In this document: positions 7,619-18,044 of the stretch, in pieces | Position numbering within the stretch: the first letter of the stretch is position 1 | Layout of the letters: the number at the start of each line of letters is the position of its first letter | Source: Fibrobacter succinogenes | GTDB taxonomy: Bacteria > Fibrobacterota > Fibrobacteria > Fibrobacterales > Fibrobacteraceae | Assembly: GCA_902761355.1 (NCBI GenBank) | Contig: CACWJY010000031.1 | Location: 1-64,000, forward strand | Length of the DNA stretch: 64,000 bases | Direction: 5' to 3' | Translations under genes and position numbers: made by a program | The notes under the pieces: model-generated | What the model was told of the DNA's origin: nothing | Databases searched by the model: none | Seen by the model: the letters and a program-made list of their open reading frames with translations, nothing else

Positions 7619-9030
7619 CTCAACTTCGACTCCGGGAAACGGTCATAGAATCGTTTTTTGTCTTCGTACATACGGGCGTCGGCTTCACGCATGGCAATAC
7701 GAATGTCACCACCCTTATCATCGAAGTAAAAACCTAATGCAAAACTAACATTTTCTGGGTCAGAAGAATCTTTATGTAGTTTTTCAACATGCTTTTCAAT
7801 TTCTTCTTTAGTCTTATCTAGGGCTACAACTACAAATTCGTCGCCACCGGCACGATAAATTTCGCAATCTTCGAATGTGGACTTAAGAATAAAGGCAGCC
7901 TCTTTTAGCAGGCAATCGCCAGAGTTATGTCCCTCTGTGTCGTTTATGGATTTAAGACCGTTCAAATCAGCAAAAACAATTCCAATGGTTTGTGGGGCGC
8001 GTTCTCGGCCCGACACCAGGCGGAGAACCCTATTGTTCATTGCATTTCTATTCTTGACGCCCGTCAAAAGATCCGTTGAACTCAGCATTTCTAAACGTTG
8101 TAACAACTGGTAGTTCGCGATTTCAGAAGCGATAAAGAATGTTGTTAGTTCCAGAGTTTCCTTGATGTGTTCTGTATCTGCTGTATTAAAATTGGTTGCC
8201 CAAATAAATCCAATGGTTTCGTTATTGTACTGAAGCGGAAAAAGGACTAGGCTTTTTACATTCGCGCTATCAAGCGAACGGTACCAGTTTGGATTTCTGG
8301 TTTTAACTTCTGCCATGTCATTATCGTCTTTAATAATCAGACAATTGCTTCCTGCGATGGTCTCAAGCCATGATTTTGCATAGTCAATAAACGAATCATT
8401 CAAGAAAACCTTAAGCGAACGTTGTCCCGACCCTTCTTTAATGCTTTCGCTCAATAAAGAGCATGTTCGCTCCGAAAAATCCGTCAAGAGGACGCAACAA
8501 TAACTGGCTCCGCAAATGTTGCGGATATCGGCTATAACGTCGTCCATGGTTTGGAGAAAGTTCTTGGTGCTACGGAGTTTGATACAGGTCTTTAATACAT
8601 CAGAAGTGGTTTGCATCGAAAGATTTGTCATCTGATCGACATTCGCCTCTGTCGAAATCTCTTGCGTGTAGGTACAATAGTATTTATTCGGATCTTCTAT
8701 ATTAAGAGGCAGGCTAACAAGGTTGAACCACACTCCGAAGCGCTCCGGATTAACATAAGCATGCATCGGTTTTTTAAGGACCGCACTGCTATAAATGAAA
8801 TGCTCGAAATTTAAATCTTTTGGAATATATTGTGTATATTCGGTGCCGCGAACAAATTTGCGATTGCGAGGCATATTTATTGGCGAATCGTAATTCTGTT
8901 CGAATGTTTCAAGATACGCCTTATTGCCGGCTTCGATACATATCTTGCCGCAGCTCTCATCGGGCTTTTTTTCTACAGATAGAATGCAAGTCATTAAATC
9001 AAATTGATCAACATATTCCTGCAAATCCAT
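7615..9030 (-). CDS. GAF-GGDEF diguanylate cyclase (paralogue)
   Basis: 471 residues starting MDLQEYVDQF; this start has GGGAG five bases upstream, while the longer in-frame ATGs at 9042 and 9102 lack one. It has the same plan as the neighbour: N-terminal sensor region, GAF-like domain and a C-terminal GGDEF domain with the motif intact (YRAGGDEFVVVALD). No RxxD I-site. Several Cys residues in the GAF region (CGASYCCVLLTDFSERTCS) are shared in part with the paralogue and might bind a ligand or metal. It is first in the two-gene operon. Confidence 0.9.
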   Translation of the reverse strand: MDLQEYVDQFDLMTCILSVEKKPDESCGKICIEAGNKAYLETFEQNYDSPINMPRNRKFVRGTEYTQYIPKDLNFEHFIYSSAVLKKPMHAYVNPERFGVWFNLVSLPLNIEDPNKYYCTYTQEISTEANVDQMTNLSMQTTSDVLKTCIKLRSTKNFLQTMDDVIADIRNICGASYCCVLLTDFSERTCSLLSESIKEGSGQRSLKVFLNDSFIDYAKSWLETIAGSNCLIIKDDNDMAEVKTRNPNWYRSLDSANVKSLVLFPLQYNNETIGFIWATNFNTADTEHIKETLELTTFFIASEIANYQLLQRLEMLSSTDLLTGVKNRNAMNNRVLRLVSGRERAPQTIGIVFADLNGLKSINDTEGHNSGDCLLKEAAFILKSTFEDCEIYRAGGDEFVVVALDKTKEEIEKHVEKLHKDSSDPENVSFALGFYFDDKGGDIRIAMREADARMYEDKKRFYDRFPESKLR

Positions 9031-9174
9031 AATATCTCCCATATCCGTACCCTGTGTGTACGGCAAATTACACCATAATATATAATAGCACTTTTTTTTC
9101 AAAAAGTGCTATTTTTTTATAAAATAGTGAGAGATTTTTACTTCAATTTGGAATAATCTTGGTTAGTAAAAACC

Positions 9175-10797
9175 TTACTTTGTAAGGTCCTTGACGACCA
9201 TAATTCCGCTGCGCTCAATCTTAGGATATTGGCGCATACCTTCGCCTCCCCTGCCTTTATCTAGCACCTCAAGCAAGTCGCCCTTGGATGAGTATAGGTG
9301 AAGTTCCCAGGGGGTGTTCGGGGCATTAAAATAGCCGGAATTTTTCTGCACATTACGTTGGAACGTGCGATTAAGGCGGTCTGCGACACTACGAGCCTGC
9401 ACTAAAGAAATATCGGAAAGTTCCCAAGAAATAGGCACACCACCCATATCGTAAATGAGCAGGGCTTCCATGTCGGTGTCTTCTTTCATGGTGAATTTCC
9501 AGCTGAAGTTTTGCCAGCTGGTACTTAAGTCCAGAATACGGCCGTTTGCATAAGGAGTGTATTCTTCGGAGTCCTTTTTGATATTCACGTTCAACGTACG
9601 GGGCTTGTCAGCCTTGGCGCGCATGCTGAAAATGTAGGTCACCCCTTCGCGCAGCGAAAGCTTTTGCTTAAACTGCAGGTTCCATGATTCCTTGCCGGCC
9701 TTCTTGATGTCAAAACGGACAACGCCCTCATTCACCTTAACATCGGCCTGGCCTCCCCAAAAATCCACCTGCCAATTAGAAAGCGGATTTTCGTCAGAGA
9801 AATTTCCATTTTGAATCAGGTTCGATCCCATGACCTGCGAACCGATATCAAAGTTCTTTTCTTGAATAAAGGTCGGAATAATACTGGTATTCTGGATTCC
9901 GTTCGGACTGTCAACACAGACGTCCTTACCCCAGTCTACAAGCGTATTGAAAGAACTATGGACGGTCATGTCCATTTCGGGACTATCCGAATTACCGGGG
10001 CCCCAACTCCAGGCAAGCCAACCGATATTCAAGCGTTCGGCTTCGGCCATGATAAACTTGTAGGGAATTTCTTTAACACCGCCTGCGGCAACCGGAGCAA
10101 ATTCACCGATGACGAGAGGGAGTTTCTTTTCGACTGATTCTTCAAGAACTCCTTTAATGCGTTCTTGGACCGTTGCGTATCCTGTTTTAACGGGATCATG
10201 CCTTTCGGAGGGCCACCACATGTGAATCGAGAACAACAAGTTGTGTTCCGGATCGGTCTGCAAAAGCTTGGGGCCCACTTCGAGCAGGTTCTTTTCGCTT
10301 TGCCCCCACTGGTCCGCATCTATCATCAATGGAACGCGGATACCAGAGGCGCGCATTTTGGTGACGATTGCATTGTAAGTGGTAAAAAATTCATCGGAAT
10401 CCATCGACTCTGCACCAGGTTCGTTTCCGATATTTACAATCAGGTACTGCTGGTGGTTCGAAATCAACTGAAGGGTTTCGTCGCGAAGCCAAAATTCCAT
10501 GGCTTCAGCAAGACGTTCCCATTTGCCGGTTGTATCGTGGATTTCAGGAATAGGAATCATCCCGTTCGAAATGCACTGGGTAATAATGTTGTCAAGGTCA
10601 CTGACGCGACCACGAGTATTCCATACGATACGGACGCAGTTGGCTCCTGTTTTCGCGATTTCGGGAATAGTTTTACCTTCGCGGTCGGTCCAAATAAACA
10701 TGTGGTTAATACCACGAAGAATAACCTTTTCGTTATCCTTGCTGTACAAATAACGGTCTTGTACAAAAAATCCCGGTTTAGCCGAAGCCATGTTCAT
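9175..10797 (-). CDS. GH5 glycoside hydrolase (mannanase-like) with C-terminal CBM
   Basis: 540 residues. The catalytic domain (about 8-300) shows GH5 marks: NIGNEPG with acid/base E126, VIGEF with nucleophile E232, and an HDTTGKW segment similar to the VHDATGK of GH5_8 beta-mannanases. Residues about 330-475 (NLIQNGNFSDENPLSNWQVDF...) look like a CBM4/9-type jelly-roll module, followed by a C-terminal tail. There is no signal peptide: the protein opens MNMASAKPGFFVQDRY with GGAG ten bases upstream. It could act on imported oligosaccharides, use a non-Sec route, or have a misplaced start; no upstream in-frame signal is visible. Substrate beyond mannan-like is uncertain. Confidence 0.85.
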   Translation of the reverse strand: MNMASAKPGFFVQDRYLYSKDNEKVILRGINHMFIWTDREGKTIPEIAKTGANCVRIVWNTRGRVSDLDNIITQCISNGMIPIPEIHDTTGKWERLAEAMEFWLRDETLQLISNHQQYLIVNIGNEPGAESMDSDEFFTTYNAIVTKMRASGIRVPLMIDADQWGQSEKNLLEVGPKLLQTDPEHNLLFSIHMWWPSERHDPVKTGYATVQERIKGVLEESVEKKLPLVIGEFAPVAAGGVKEIPYKFIMAEAERLNIGWLAWSWGPGNSDSPEMDMTVHSSFNTLVDWGKDVCVDSPNGIQNTSIIPTFIQEKNFDIGSQVMGSNLIQNGNFSDENPLSNWQVDFWGGQADVKVNEGVVRFDIKKAGKESWNLQFKQKLSLREGVTYIFSMRAKADKPRTLNVNIKKDSEEYTPYANGRILDLSTSWQNFSWKFTMKEDTDMEALLIYDMGGVPISWELSDISLVQARSVADRLNRTFQRNVQKNSGYFNAPNTPWELHLYSSKGDLLEVLDKGRGGEGMRQYPKIERSGIMVVKDLTK

Positions 10798-10912
10798 AAA
10801 TCCACAATCTCCAATTTTTTTACAAAATAAAAATACAATTATTTATGGATTTGGGAGAACTTTTTTTGTAAATCGTTGAAAATTCGATGGAATATCTTCA
10901 ACAACCCCTATT

Positions 10913-11680
10913 TTAAGCCCATTTGGACGGAGCTTGTCTTTCCGGAAGGTGTTTCCAATACCTTACAGGTAAACAACGCCTTAATAATTTTGGGTTTTCA
11001 CGTTCCTTGATTGCTATGGACTGGTAATAATCCTGCCAAAGGCGGACAAATTCATCGGCTTTGGTGGCGGCTGCCACTTCTCGCATATTCGGGATACAGA
11101 TGGGGATTGGCTCCCTACCCTTTCCGTCGTGGTAAAAGCCAAAACCTCGTTTAGAATCATAGATTGCCCACCGTTCATTGGCAAATCGGCCCCTAAAATG
11201 CCCAATCATCAATTCCAGAATATCGTACTTGGGTTCGATTTCGGCAAAATAGGTGCCATCGGGCATACGGCTAAATCGCACCATTCCAAGCATACCGCCT
11301 TCTTCGTGGCGAACAGAGCGCGCTGTCATATAAATCGGGAGCATTTCGTCAGAGGTAGGATTCTTTGCATAACGAGAATCCTCTTCCGAAAAAAGTTTGC
11401 GTAGGTATGCAAGAATTTTCATTTCGATTCCGTCTTCTTCGGAACGAAAAGCAACATCCAGCGTATTCAGGATCTCAAGTCCCGCCTGATTAATGATGGC
11501 TCGCTTAAGTCTCTGGGCGGATTCATCAGAGGTTTCTATGCGGAAAGGTTGCATAAACATGTTGCAGGGGGATTCACTGCGGTCAGGACGAATCTCGCCG
11601 ACATCCAAATGCTGGCGGTAGATTTCAAAAACGACACTTAAGAAGCCGTCAAATGAAGAATCGTATGAGATAGAAAGCAT
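10913..11680 (-). CDS. TIGR03915/DUF4130 DNA-metabolism protein
   Basis: 255 residues starting MLSISYDSSFDGFLSVVFEIY, a typical opening of the TIGR03915 family, which is found next to or fused with radical SAM and uracil-DNA-glycosylase-like proteins. The ending with PVRYWKHLPERQAPSKWA is also usual. The longer in-frame start at 11899 would overlap the upstream radical SAM gene by almost 190 bases, so 11680 is preferred. It follows the radical SAM gene by 31 bases and almost surely acts with it. A role in DNA modification or repair is inferred from gene pairing in the family; the reaction is unknown. Confidence 0.85.
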   Translation of the reverse strand: MLSISYDSSFDGFLSVVFEIYRQHLDVGEIRPDRSESPCNMFMQPFRIETSDESAQRLKRAIINQAGLEILNTLDVAFRSEEDGIEMKILAYLRKLFSEEDSRYAKNPTSDEMLPIYMTARSVRHEEGGMLGMVRFSRMPDGTYFAEIEPKYDILELMIGHFRGRFANERWAIYDSKRGFGFYHDGKGREPIPICIPNMREVAAATKADEFVRLWQDYYQSIAIKERENPKLLRRCLPVRYWKHLPERQAPSKWA

Positions 11681-11711
11681 AGAGACAATAAAAAAGACAA
11701 AGTGTACGGTG

Positions 11712-12968
11712 TTATCCAACAGCGGGGAGCGCAAGTGGCTGATTGGAAAAAAGGTCCAGTTGCAAGGATTGTGGTTTGGGCAACAATAGGGGGCGCACCA
11801 TTTCGGGGTATAGACGACGTAAACAGGCTGGAGTATCTGGATGATAAATAAAGTACTGGGCCCGCTTGAGTACGACACCCATTTTTTTGAGATGCTCAAG
11901 GCGTATCTTGGAGAATCGGCGTCCCGAGGCTATTAACTGAGCAGACTTGACACCAATTCCGGGAACCCGTAAAAGCATTTCATAGTCTGCCGTCTGGATA
12001 TCTATCGGGAAAAATTCAGGATGCCTAAGGGCCCACGAGGCCTTAGGATCGAGTTCCAAATCTAGGTTCGGATTGACCTTGTCTACTATTTCATCATATC
12101 CGAACTTGTAAAAACGCATCAGCCAATCCGCCTGATAGAGTCGATGTTCCCGCACAAGGGGCGGTTTTGTCGTTAATGCAGGGAGCCGTTTGTCGGCATT
12201 AATCGGTACGTACCCCGAAAAATAAACGCGCTTCATTTGCTGTTGCTTGTAAAAACCGTTTGAAAGTGTCAAAATTTGCAAATCGGTCTCCCCCGCAGCC
12301 CCCACAATCATCTGAGTACTTTGACCCGCCGGTAAAAAACGAGGAGAATAGCGAGAATGTTCCGTCTTGTATTCTAGCTTTCGTTCTGCCAGAAAATTCA
12401 TTGGTTTGTAAATAGAAGCGTGATTTTTCTCTGGAGCAAGGTATTGCAGCGCTTTATCAGTCGGAATTTCGATATTGACACTGCTACGATCCGCATAAAG
12501 TCCCGCCTGATACAAAAGTTCGCTTGATGCTCCAGGAATAGCCTTTAGGTGGATATATCCGCCAAATTTATGCACGATACGTAGTTCTTTGGCTACCTGT
12601 ATAAGCATTTCCATGGTTCGATCTGGAGTGCCAACTACTGCAGAACTCAAGAAAAGCCCTTCTATATAATTGCGTCGGTAAAACTCGAGTGTCAGATCTA
12701 TTAATTCTTTGGGTGTAAACGTAGCACGGGGAATGTCGTTACTGCGACGGTTTATACAATAGGCGCAGTCATATTTGCAGGCATTGCTCATGAGCACTTT
12801 TAAGAGAGAGATGCACCGTCCATCCGATGACCAGGTATGGCAAATTCCCGCACTACAAGCATTACCGAGTCCACCCCCTGGAACTTGCCGCTTTGAGCCG
12901 CTCGACGAGCATGAAACGTCATATTTTGCTGCCGCCGAGAGTATATTCAGTTTTTCGCGCACATCCAT
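11712..12968 (-). CDS. Radical SAM protein, putative DNA modification/repair
   Basis: 418 residues. The cluster motif C-x3-C-x2-C is in NACKYDCAYCINRRSNDIPR, followed by a TIM-barrel region, and a helix-hairpin-helix (LLRVPGIGVKSAQLIASGRRF) near the C terminus that suggests DNA contact. This is the TIGR03916 (rSAM linked to UDG) layout. Start MDVREKLNIL at 12968 is chosen because the extra 30 residues of the longer frame are unlike the family. It forms an operon with the DUF4130 gene. No UDG domain is fused here. Confidence 0.88.
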   Translation of the reverse strand: MDVREKLNILSAAAKYDVSCSSSGSKRQVPGGGLGNACSAGICHTWSSDGRCISLLKVLMSNACKYDCAYCINRRSNDIPRATFTPKELIDLTLEFYRRNYIEGLFLSSAVVGTPDRTMEMLIQVAKELRIVHKFGGYIHLKAIPGASSELLYQAGLYADRSSVNIEIPTDKALQYLAPEKNHASIYKPMNFLAERKLEYKTEHSRYSPRFLPAGQSTQMIVGAAGETDLQILTLSNGFYKQQQMKRVYFSGYVPINADKRLPALTTKPPLVREHRLYQADWLMRFYKFGYDEIVDKVNPNLDLELDPKASWALRHPEFFPIDIQTADYEMLLRVPGIGVKSAQLIASGRRFSKIRLEHLKKMGVVLKRAQYFIYHPDTPACLRRLYPEMVRPLLLPKPQSLQLDLFSNQPLALPAVG

Positions 12969-13117
12969 AAAAGACCCGCAAATGCCCTTTTGTTTAGTTG
13001 CTATTTTGTTCACTAATAAATATAACCACAAGTGCTCAAAAAGGCAAGCCTTTTTCACGTTTTTTACAAAAAAACTCTATTTCGTCACGAAAGACATTTT
13101 TGCAGGCGTCGCTTTTC

Positions 13118-13125
13118 TATCTTTG
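13118..13125 (+). promoter_or_regulatory. TAnnTTTG promoter element of thiC
   Basis: TATCTTTG lies 26 bases before the thiC ATG. I looked in 12969-13150 for a TPP riboswitch (CTGAGA and the paired purine-rich core) and do not see one. Confidence 0.5.
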
Positions 13126-13138
13126 TACCGTAAAATAA

Positions 13139-14858
<1,720 letters not shown>

Positions 14859-14865
14859 AATGGTG

Positions 14866-14886
14866 ATGCCGGGACAAGCCCGGCAT
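14866..14886. repeat. Hairpin ATGCCGGG-acaag-CCCGGCAT
   Basis: Perfect 8-bp stem eight bases after the thiC stop. The sequence is of the REP-like type often dispersed between genes. No T-run follows, so it is not a classical terminator. Confidence 0.6.
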
Positions 14887-14944
14887 GACATTTAACGAAC
14901 GCCGAGACGAGGCAACAGGTATAAACCTATTGTCGAGGCGAAGG

Positions 14945-14995
14945 GCGAACCAAGACTAACTAATCCTTTTGGAGTTTTCGTATTTCTTGGTTCGC
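14945..14995. repeat. 11-bp inverted repeat
   Basis: GCGAACCAAGA (14945-14955) and TCTTGGTTCGC (14985-14995) are exact reverse complements separated by 29 bases. It lies in the spacer between thiC and the convergent histidine kinase gene. Confidence 0.6.
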
Positions 14996-15008
14996 ATTAA
15001 ATAATAGA

Positions 15009-15036
15009 ACGAGCTAAAATCCTTGGCTCGTTTTTT
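15009..15036 (+). terminator. Rho-independent terminator (thiC side)
   Basis: ACGAGC / GCTCGT stem followed by TTTTTT on the plus strand. It overlaps the last codon of the convergent kinase gene by two bases. Confidence 0.65.
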
Positions 15037-17185
15037 ATTGAAGCAATTCACTTGGCAGCAACTTCTTAATCATATCAAAGAAGTCCGACTCGTGAATAGG
15101 TTTTGTCAGGTAATCCGCAAAACCCATTTCAAGGTACATTTCTTTAGCACCAAGAATGGCATTGGCCGTGAGCATAACGACCGGAGTCTTGGCATTTGTG
15201 TATTTTAAGATATCTTGCATGCGATGGAACGTTTCTAGGCCATCCATTTCAGGCATCATGTGATCTAAGAAAATGATGTCATAGTGTTGCTTTTTTACCA
15301 TCTCTATGGCTAAAGCGCCTTTCATGACCAAATCGACTTGAATGCCTGTATTTTTTAGCATTTCTCGAATAACCGAAAGGTTCATTTCGACATCATCAAC
15401 AACAAGAAGGCGAGCCTTGGGAGCGTATAACGTATTGGAAATATTTTTGACCAACGAAGAATGTTGCTTGTATTTTTCGTTAAAATCGCCTATTTTATCG
15501 GAACCGTTGATGACTTGCGGTAAAATGACCTCGAATGAGGATCCCGAGCCGTAAACGCTTTCGACCGTAATCTGCCCGTTCATCAGTTCAACTAATTCGC
15601 GTGTCAGGCTAAGACCGAGGCCACTCCCTTCAATATTACGATTACGTTTTTCTTCGATACGTTGGAATGCGTGGAATAGGTCCTTTAGATCTTCTTTCTT
15701 GATTCCGATACCCGTATCCGAAACCCTAATAAGCAGTTTGATATCTTGATTATCTTGTTCAATAGGTTCTGCAAAATCAACAGTCAAAGTTACACTACCC
15801 GAAGAAGTGTACTTGATGGCATTAGAAAGAAGATTGTTAACGACCTGCCGAATGCGAATTTCGTCACCAATGAGTTTGGCAGGCAAATCGGGGTTTACGT
15901 TCACATTAAAATGGAGTTTCTTGCTGCATACCCTTGGGTATGCCAAACTATAGCAATCGCTTAGCATTGCAAAAAGCTCGTAGCAGACATTAATGGGCTT
16001 CATCTTGCCCGATTCTATCTTAGAAATGTCAAGAAGTTCGTTCACCAGCGAGAGTAACGAATGGGCGGCGCTTTGAACATTGACCGCATAGCCGTGCATG
16101 GTTTCGTCTTTACATTCTTTCAAGAGCATTGAATTCATGCCAATAATGCCGTTGATAGGAGTCCGTATTTCGTGGCTCATATTAGCCAAAAAGCGACTTT
16201 TGGCTTGGCTTGAATTGTAGGCCCTAAGGCGGTTACGATAACTGGCGGTACAGAAGAAAAACAGTAATACGAATATCAACAACGAAAGAATACCATTCCT
16301 GATCATGGTGTTTTCGATACGTTCGAATAGTTTGTCTTCGTTGACAACCATTACCACATACCAGGTTTTATTTACAATGCGAGAAAAGACGAGTTTACGC
16401 TTACCTTTATAAGAGAACTCAAAGGTTTCTTGCTTTGCTAGCAGAATAGAACGCATCAGGTCTTCTTTGGCGGTCCCCGAATATTTGGAATCTAGGTAGA
16501 CCTCCCCTCTTTCACTTTCATCGGTATGGGCGACAACTAAGCCGTTTACATCGACAATCATATTGTAATCGGCCCCCTCAACCACCTTATCTTGGATTTG
16601 ACTTTGTAGGCCTTCCATTGAGATATCGATTGCAATAACGCTGCGTTTGTCAGCAAGGCGTCTGCTCAAAGAGATTACAAACTTGTTCGTCTTGGAGTCT
16701 AGGTAAGGCGAAATAAGGGCAATTCTACCACGAGCCTTGTAGGCCTCGGTAAACCAGGGGCGTTTGGTGGGCGTGTAATTTGAGTCGGGAACCCATTGAG
16801 AACCGTCCATGAATTCCCCCTTAATATAGCCGTAAATTCCAGAAAAGTCGCAATCTAGATCCGTGATATAACGATTGGCTTGATAGATGAGGTAATCATG
16901 TATCTGTTGGTTGCTCGCTTTCTGATCAATCAGATATTCGATGTTTTGTGTCGTTGTTTCTATCGTAGAACGGCTACTCTGCAAATAGCTATCTAATTTG
17001 GCAGCATATTCCGATACGGCCTTTTCACCTAGTTCAACGGTATCTTCGTGCACCATTTGCGAAAAAGAACGAAAAGTAATCGTCATGACACACACGATAG
17101 CGGCCAAAGTGACGATTAAGGTAAGGATGTAGTTAGCTAACATCCTCTGGTGGGCATTTTCTTTATAAAAACCTATTTTTTTCAT
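15035..17185 (-). CDS. Hybrid sensor histidine kinase/response regulator
   Basis: 716 residues. TM1 at about 18-38, a periplasmic dCache sensor at 45-285 ([13 protein letters not shown] and FVISLSRRL are typical), TM2 at about 297-313. Then HisKA with phospho-acceptor H338 ([12 protein letters not shown]), HATPase_c at 440-556 (N box [11 protein letters not shown] boxes DTGIGI and GSGLGLS), and a receiver domain at 590-712 with D641 ([13 protein letters not shown]). A BarA/RpfC-like layout without Hpt domain. No cognate regulator gene is adjacent, so the output partner is unknown. The dCache domain suggests an extracellular small-molecule signal. Confidence 0.93.
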   Translation of the reverse strand: MKKIGFYKENAHQRMLANYILTLIVTLAAIVCVMTITFRSFSQMVHEDTVELGEKAVSEYAAKLDSYLQSSRSTIETTTQNIEYLIDQKASNQQIHDYLIYQANRYITDLDCDFSGIYGYIKGEFMDGSQWVPDSNYTPTKRPWFTEAYKARGRIALISPYLDSKTNKFVISLSRRLADKRSVIAIDISMEGLQSQIQDKVVEGADYNMIVDVNGLVVAHTDESERGEVYLDSKYSGTAKEDLMRSILLAKQETFEFSYKGKRKLVFSRIVNKTWYVVMVVNEDKLFERIENTMIRNGILSLLIFVLLFFFCTASYRNRLRAYNSSQAKSRFLANMSHEIRTPINGIIGMNSMLLKECKDETMHGYAVNVQSAAHSLLSLVNELLDISKIESGKMKPINVCYELFAMLSDCYSLAYPRVCSKKLHFNVNVNPDLPAKLIGDEIRIRQVVNNLLSNAIKYTSSGSVTLTVDFAEPIEQDNQDIKLLIRVSDTGIGIKKEDLKDLFHAFQRIEEKRNRNIEGSGLGLSLTRELVELMNGQITVESVYGSGSSFEVILPQVINGSDKIGDFNEKYKQHSSLVKNISNTLYAPKARLLVVDDVEMNLSVIREMLKNTGIQVDLVMKGALAIEMVKKQHYDIIFLDHMMPEMDGLETFHRMQDILKYTNAKTPVVMLTANAILGAKEMYLEMGFADYLTKPIHESDFFDMIKKLLPSELLQ

Positions 17186-17255
17186 TCTTTGTTACTGAAA
17201 TATAACATCAAAAATCACCTTTTTGCTACATTAGTCATAAAATACAGGTTTTATT

Positions 17256-18026
17256 ATGGAAATTAACAAGGACATTGCCGACATCCGCGCCGCCGAAGCT
17301 ATTCTGCATAAGAAGAAGAAGTACCTGCTGTGCTATCATAATTTTAATGTGAAGAACTGCAAGAAATCTGCCGAAGAAATCCGGAAGATAGCCGCCGCCG
17401 CAGGTTCGCCGATTTCAATTGCCGTCGTCCCTTCTATCGGGGGCGTTCCCGAATCCGAAGCCGATGATTTCCGTGAAGAAATCGGAAAATTCGTGCAAGA
17501 AGGTTACGAAATCTTGCTCCACGGTGTTCGCCATAATGCAGACCTGTTCATCAAGCGCAACCCCATCGGTAAGCTCGCGCTCGCCATTTCACACAACGGG
17601 GCCGAATTTGCAGGCCTGAACAAGAAAGTTTCGCAGATGCTCCTGAACCGAAGCATCGCCCTCTGGAAGGCCCACGGCTTTGGCCGCCCCTCCGGATTTA
17701 TCGCGCCAGTCTGGCTCGACAACAAGCACCTCAAGAAGCAGGTGCTCGAAGAATTCAACTTCTACGAAGACATGCTCTACATTTACCGCAAGGTCGGTAA
17801 AAAAGTCAAGCCGTCGTTCTCGCAGATTTTGACCTTCTCGATTTTCCCGCAGGCGCTCCTCGGTGCCATGCAGGTATTTTCTCGCATTGCACTACTCCTC
17901 TACCGCGGAACCCCCCGCCTGGTGATTCACGCCGGTGACATGAAGGCCATGGGCGAACAAAACCTTCTCTCGCTCGTCAAGTTTGCCTCGAACCACCGCG
18001 AAAAGATCATGTACCAGGATCTATAA
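17256..18026 (+). CDS. DUF2334 polysaccharide-deacetylase-like protein
   Basis: 256 residues, no signal peptide. The fold resembles NodB/DUF2334 proteins: YLLCYHNFNV near the N terminus, EILLHGVRHNAD (H-x3-H arrangement) in the middle, a GFIAPVW motif, and RLVIHAGDM near the end. Some metal-ligand positions look altered, so activity is uncertain. It is 18 bases upstream of an acyl-CoA synthetase with its own Shine-Dalgarno, most likely the same operon. A role in envelope glycan or lipid modification is an inference. Confidence 0.7.
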   Translation: MEINKDIADIRAAEAILHKKKKYLLCYHNFNVKNCKKSAEEIRKIAAAAGSPISIAVVPSIGGVPESEADDFREEIGKFVQEGYEILLHGVRHNADLFIKRNPIGKLALAISHNGAEFAGLNKKVSQMLLNRSIALWKAHGFGRPSGFIAPVWLDNKHLKKQVLEEFNFYEDMLYIYRKVGKKVKPSFSQILTFSIFPQALLGAMQVFSRIALLLYRGTPRLVIHAGDMKAMGEQNLLSLVKFASNHREKIMYQDL

Positions 18027-18044
18027 GAGACCGGAGAGACACAA

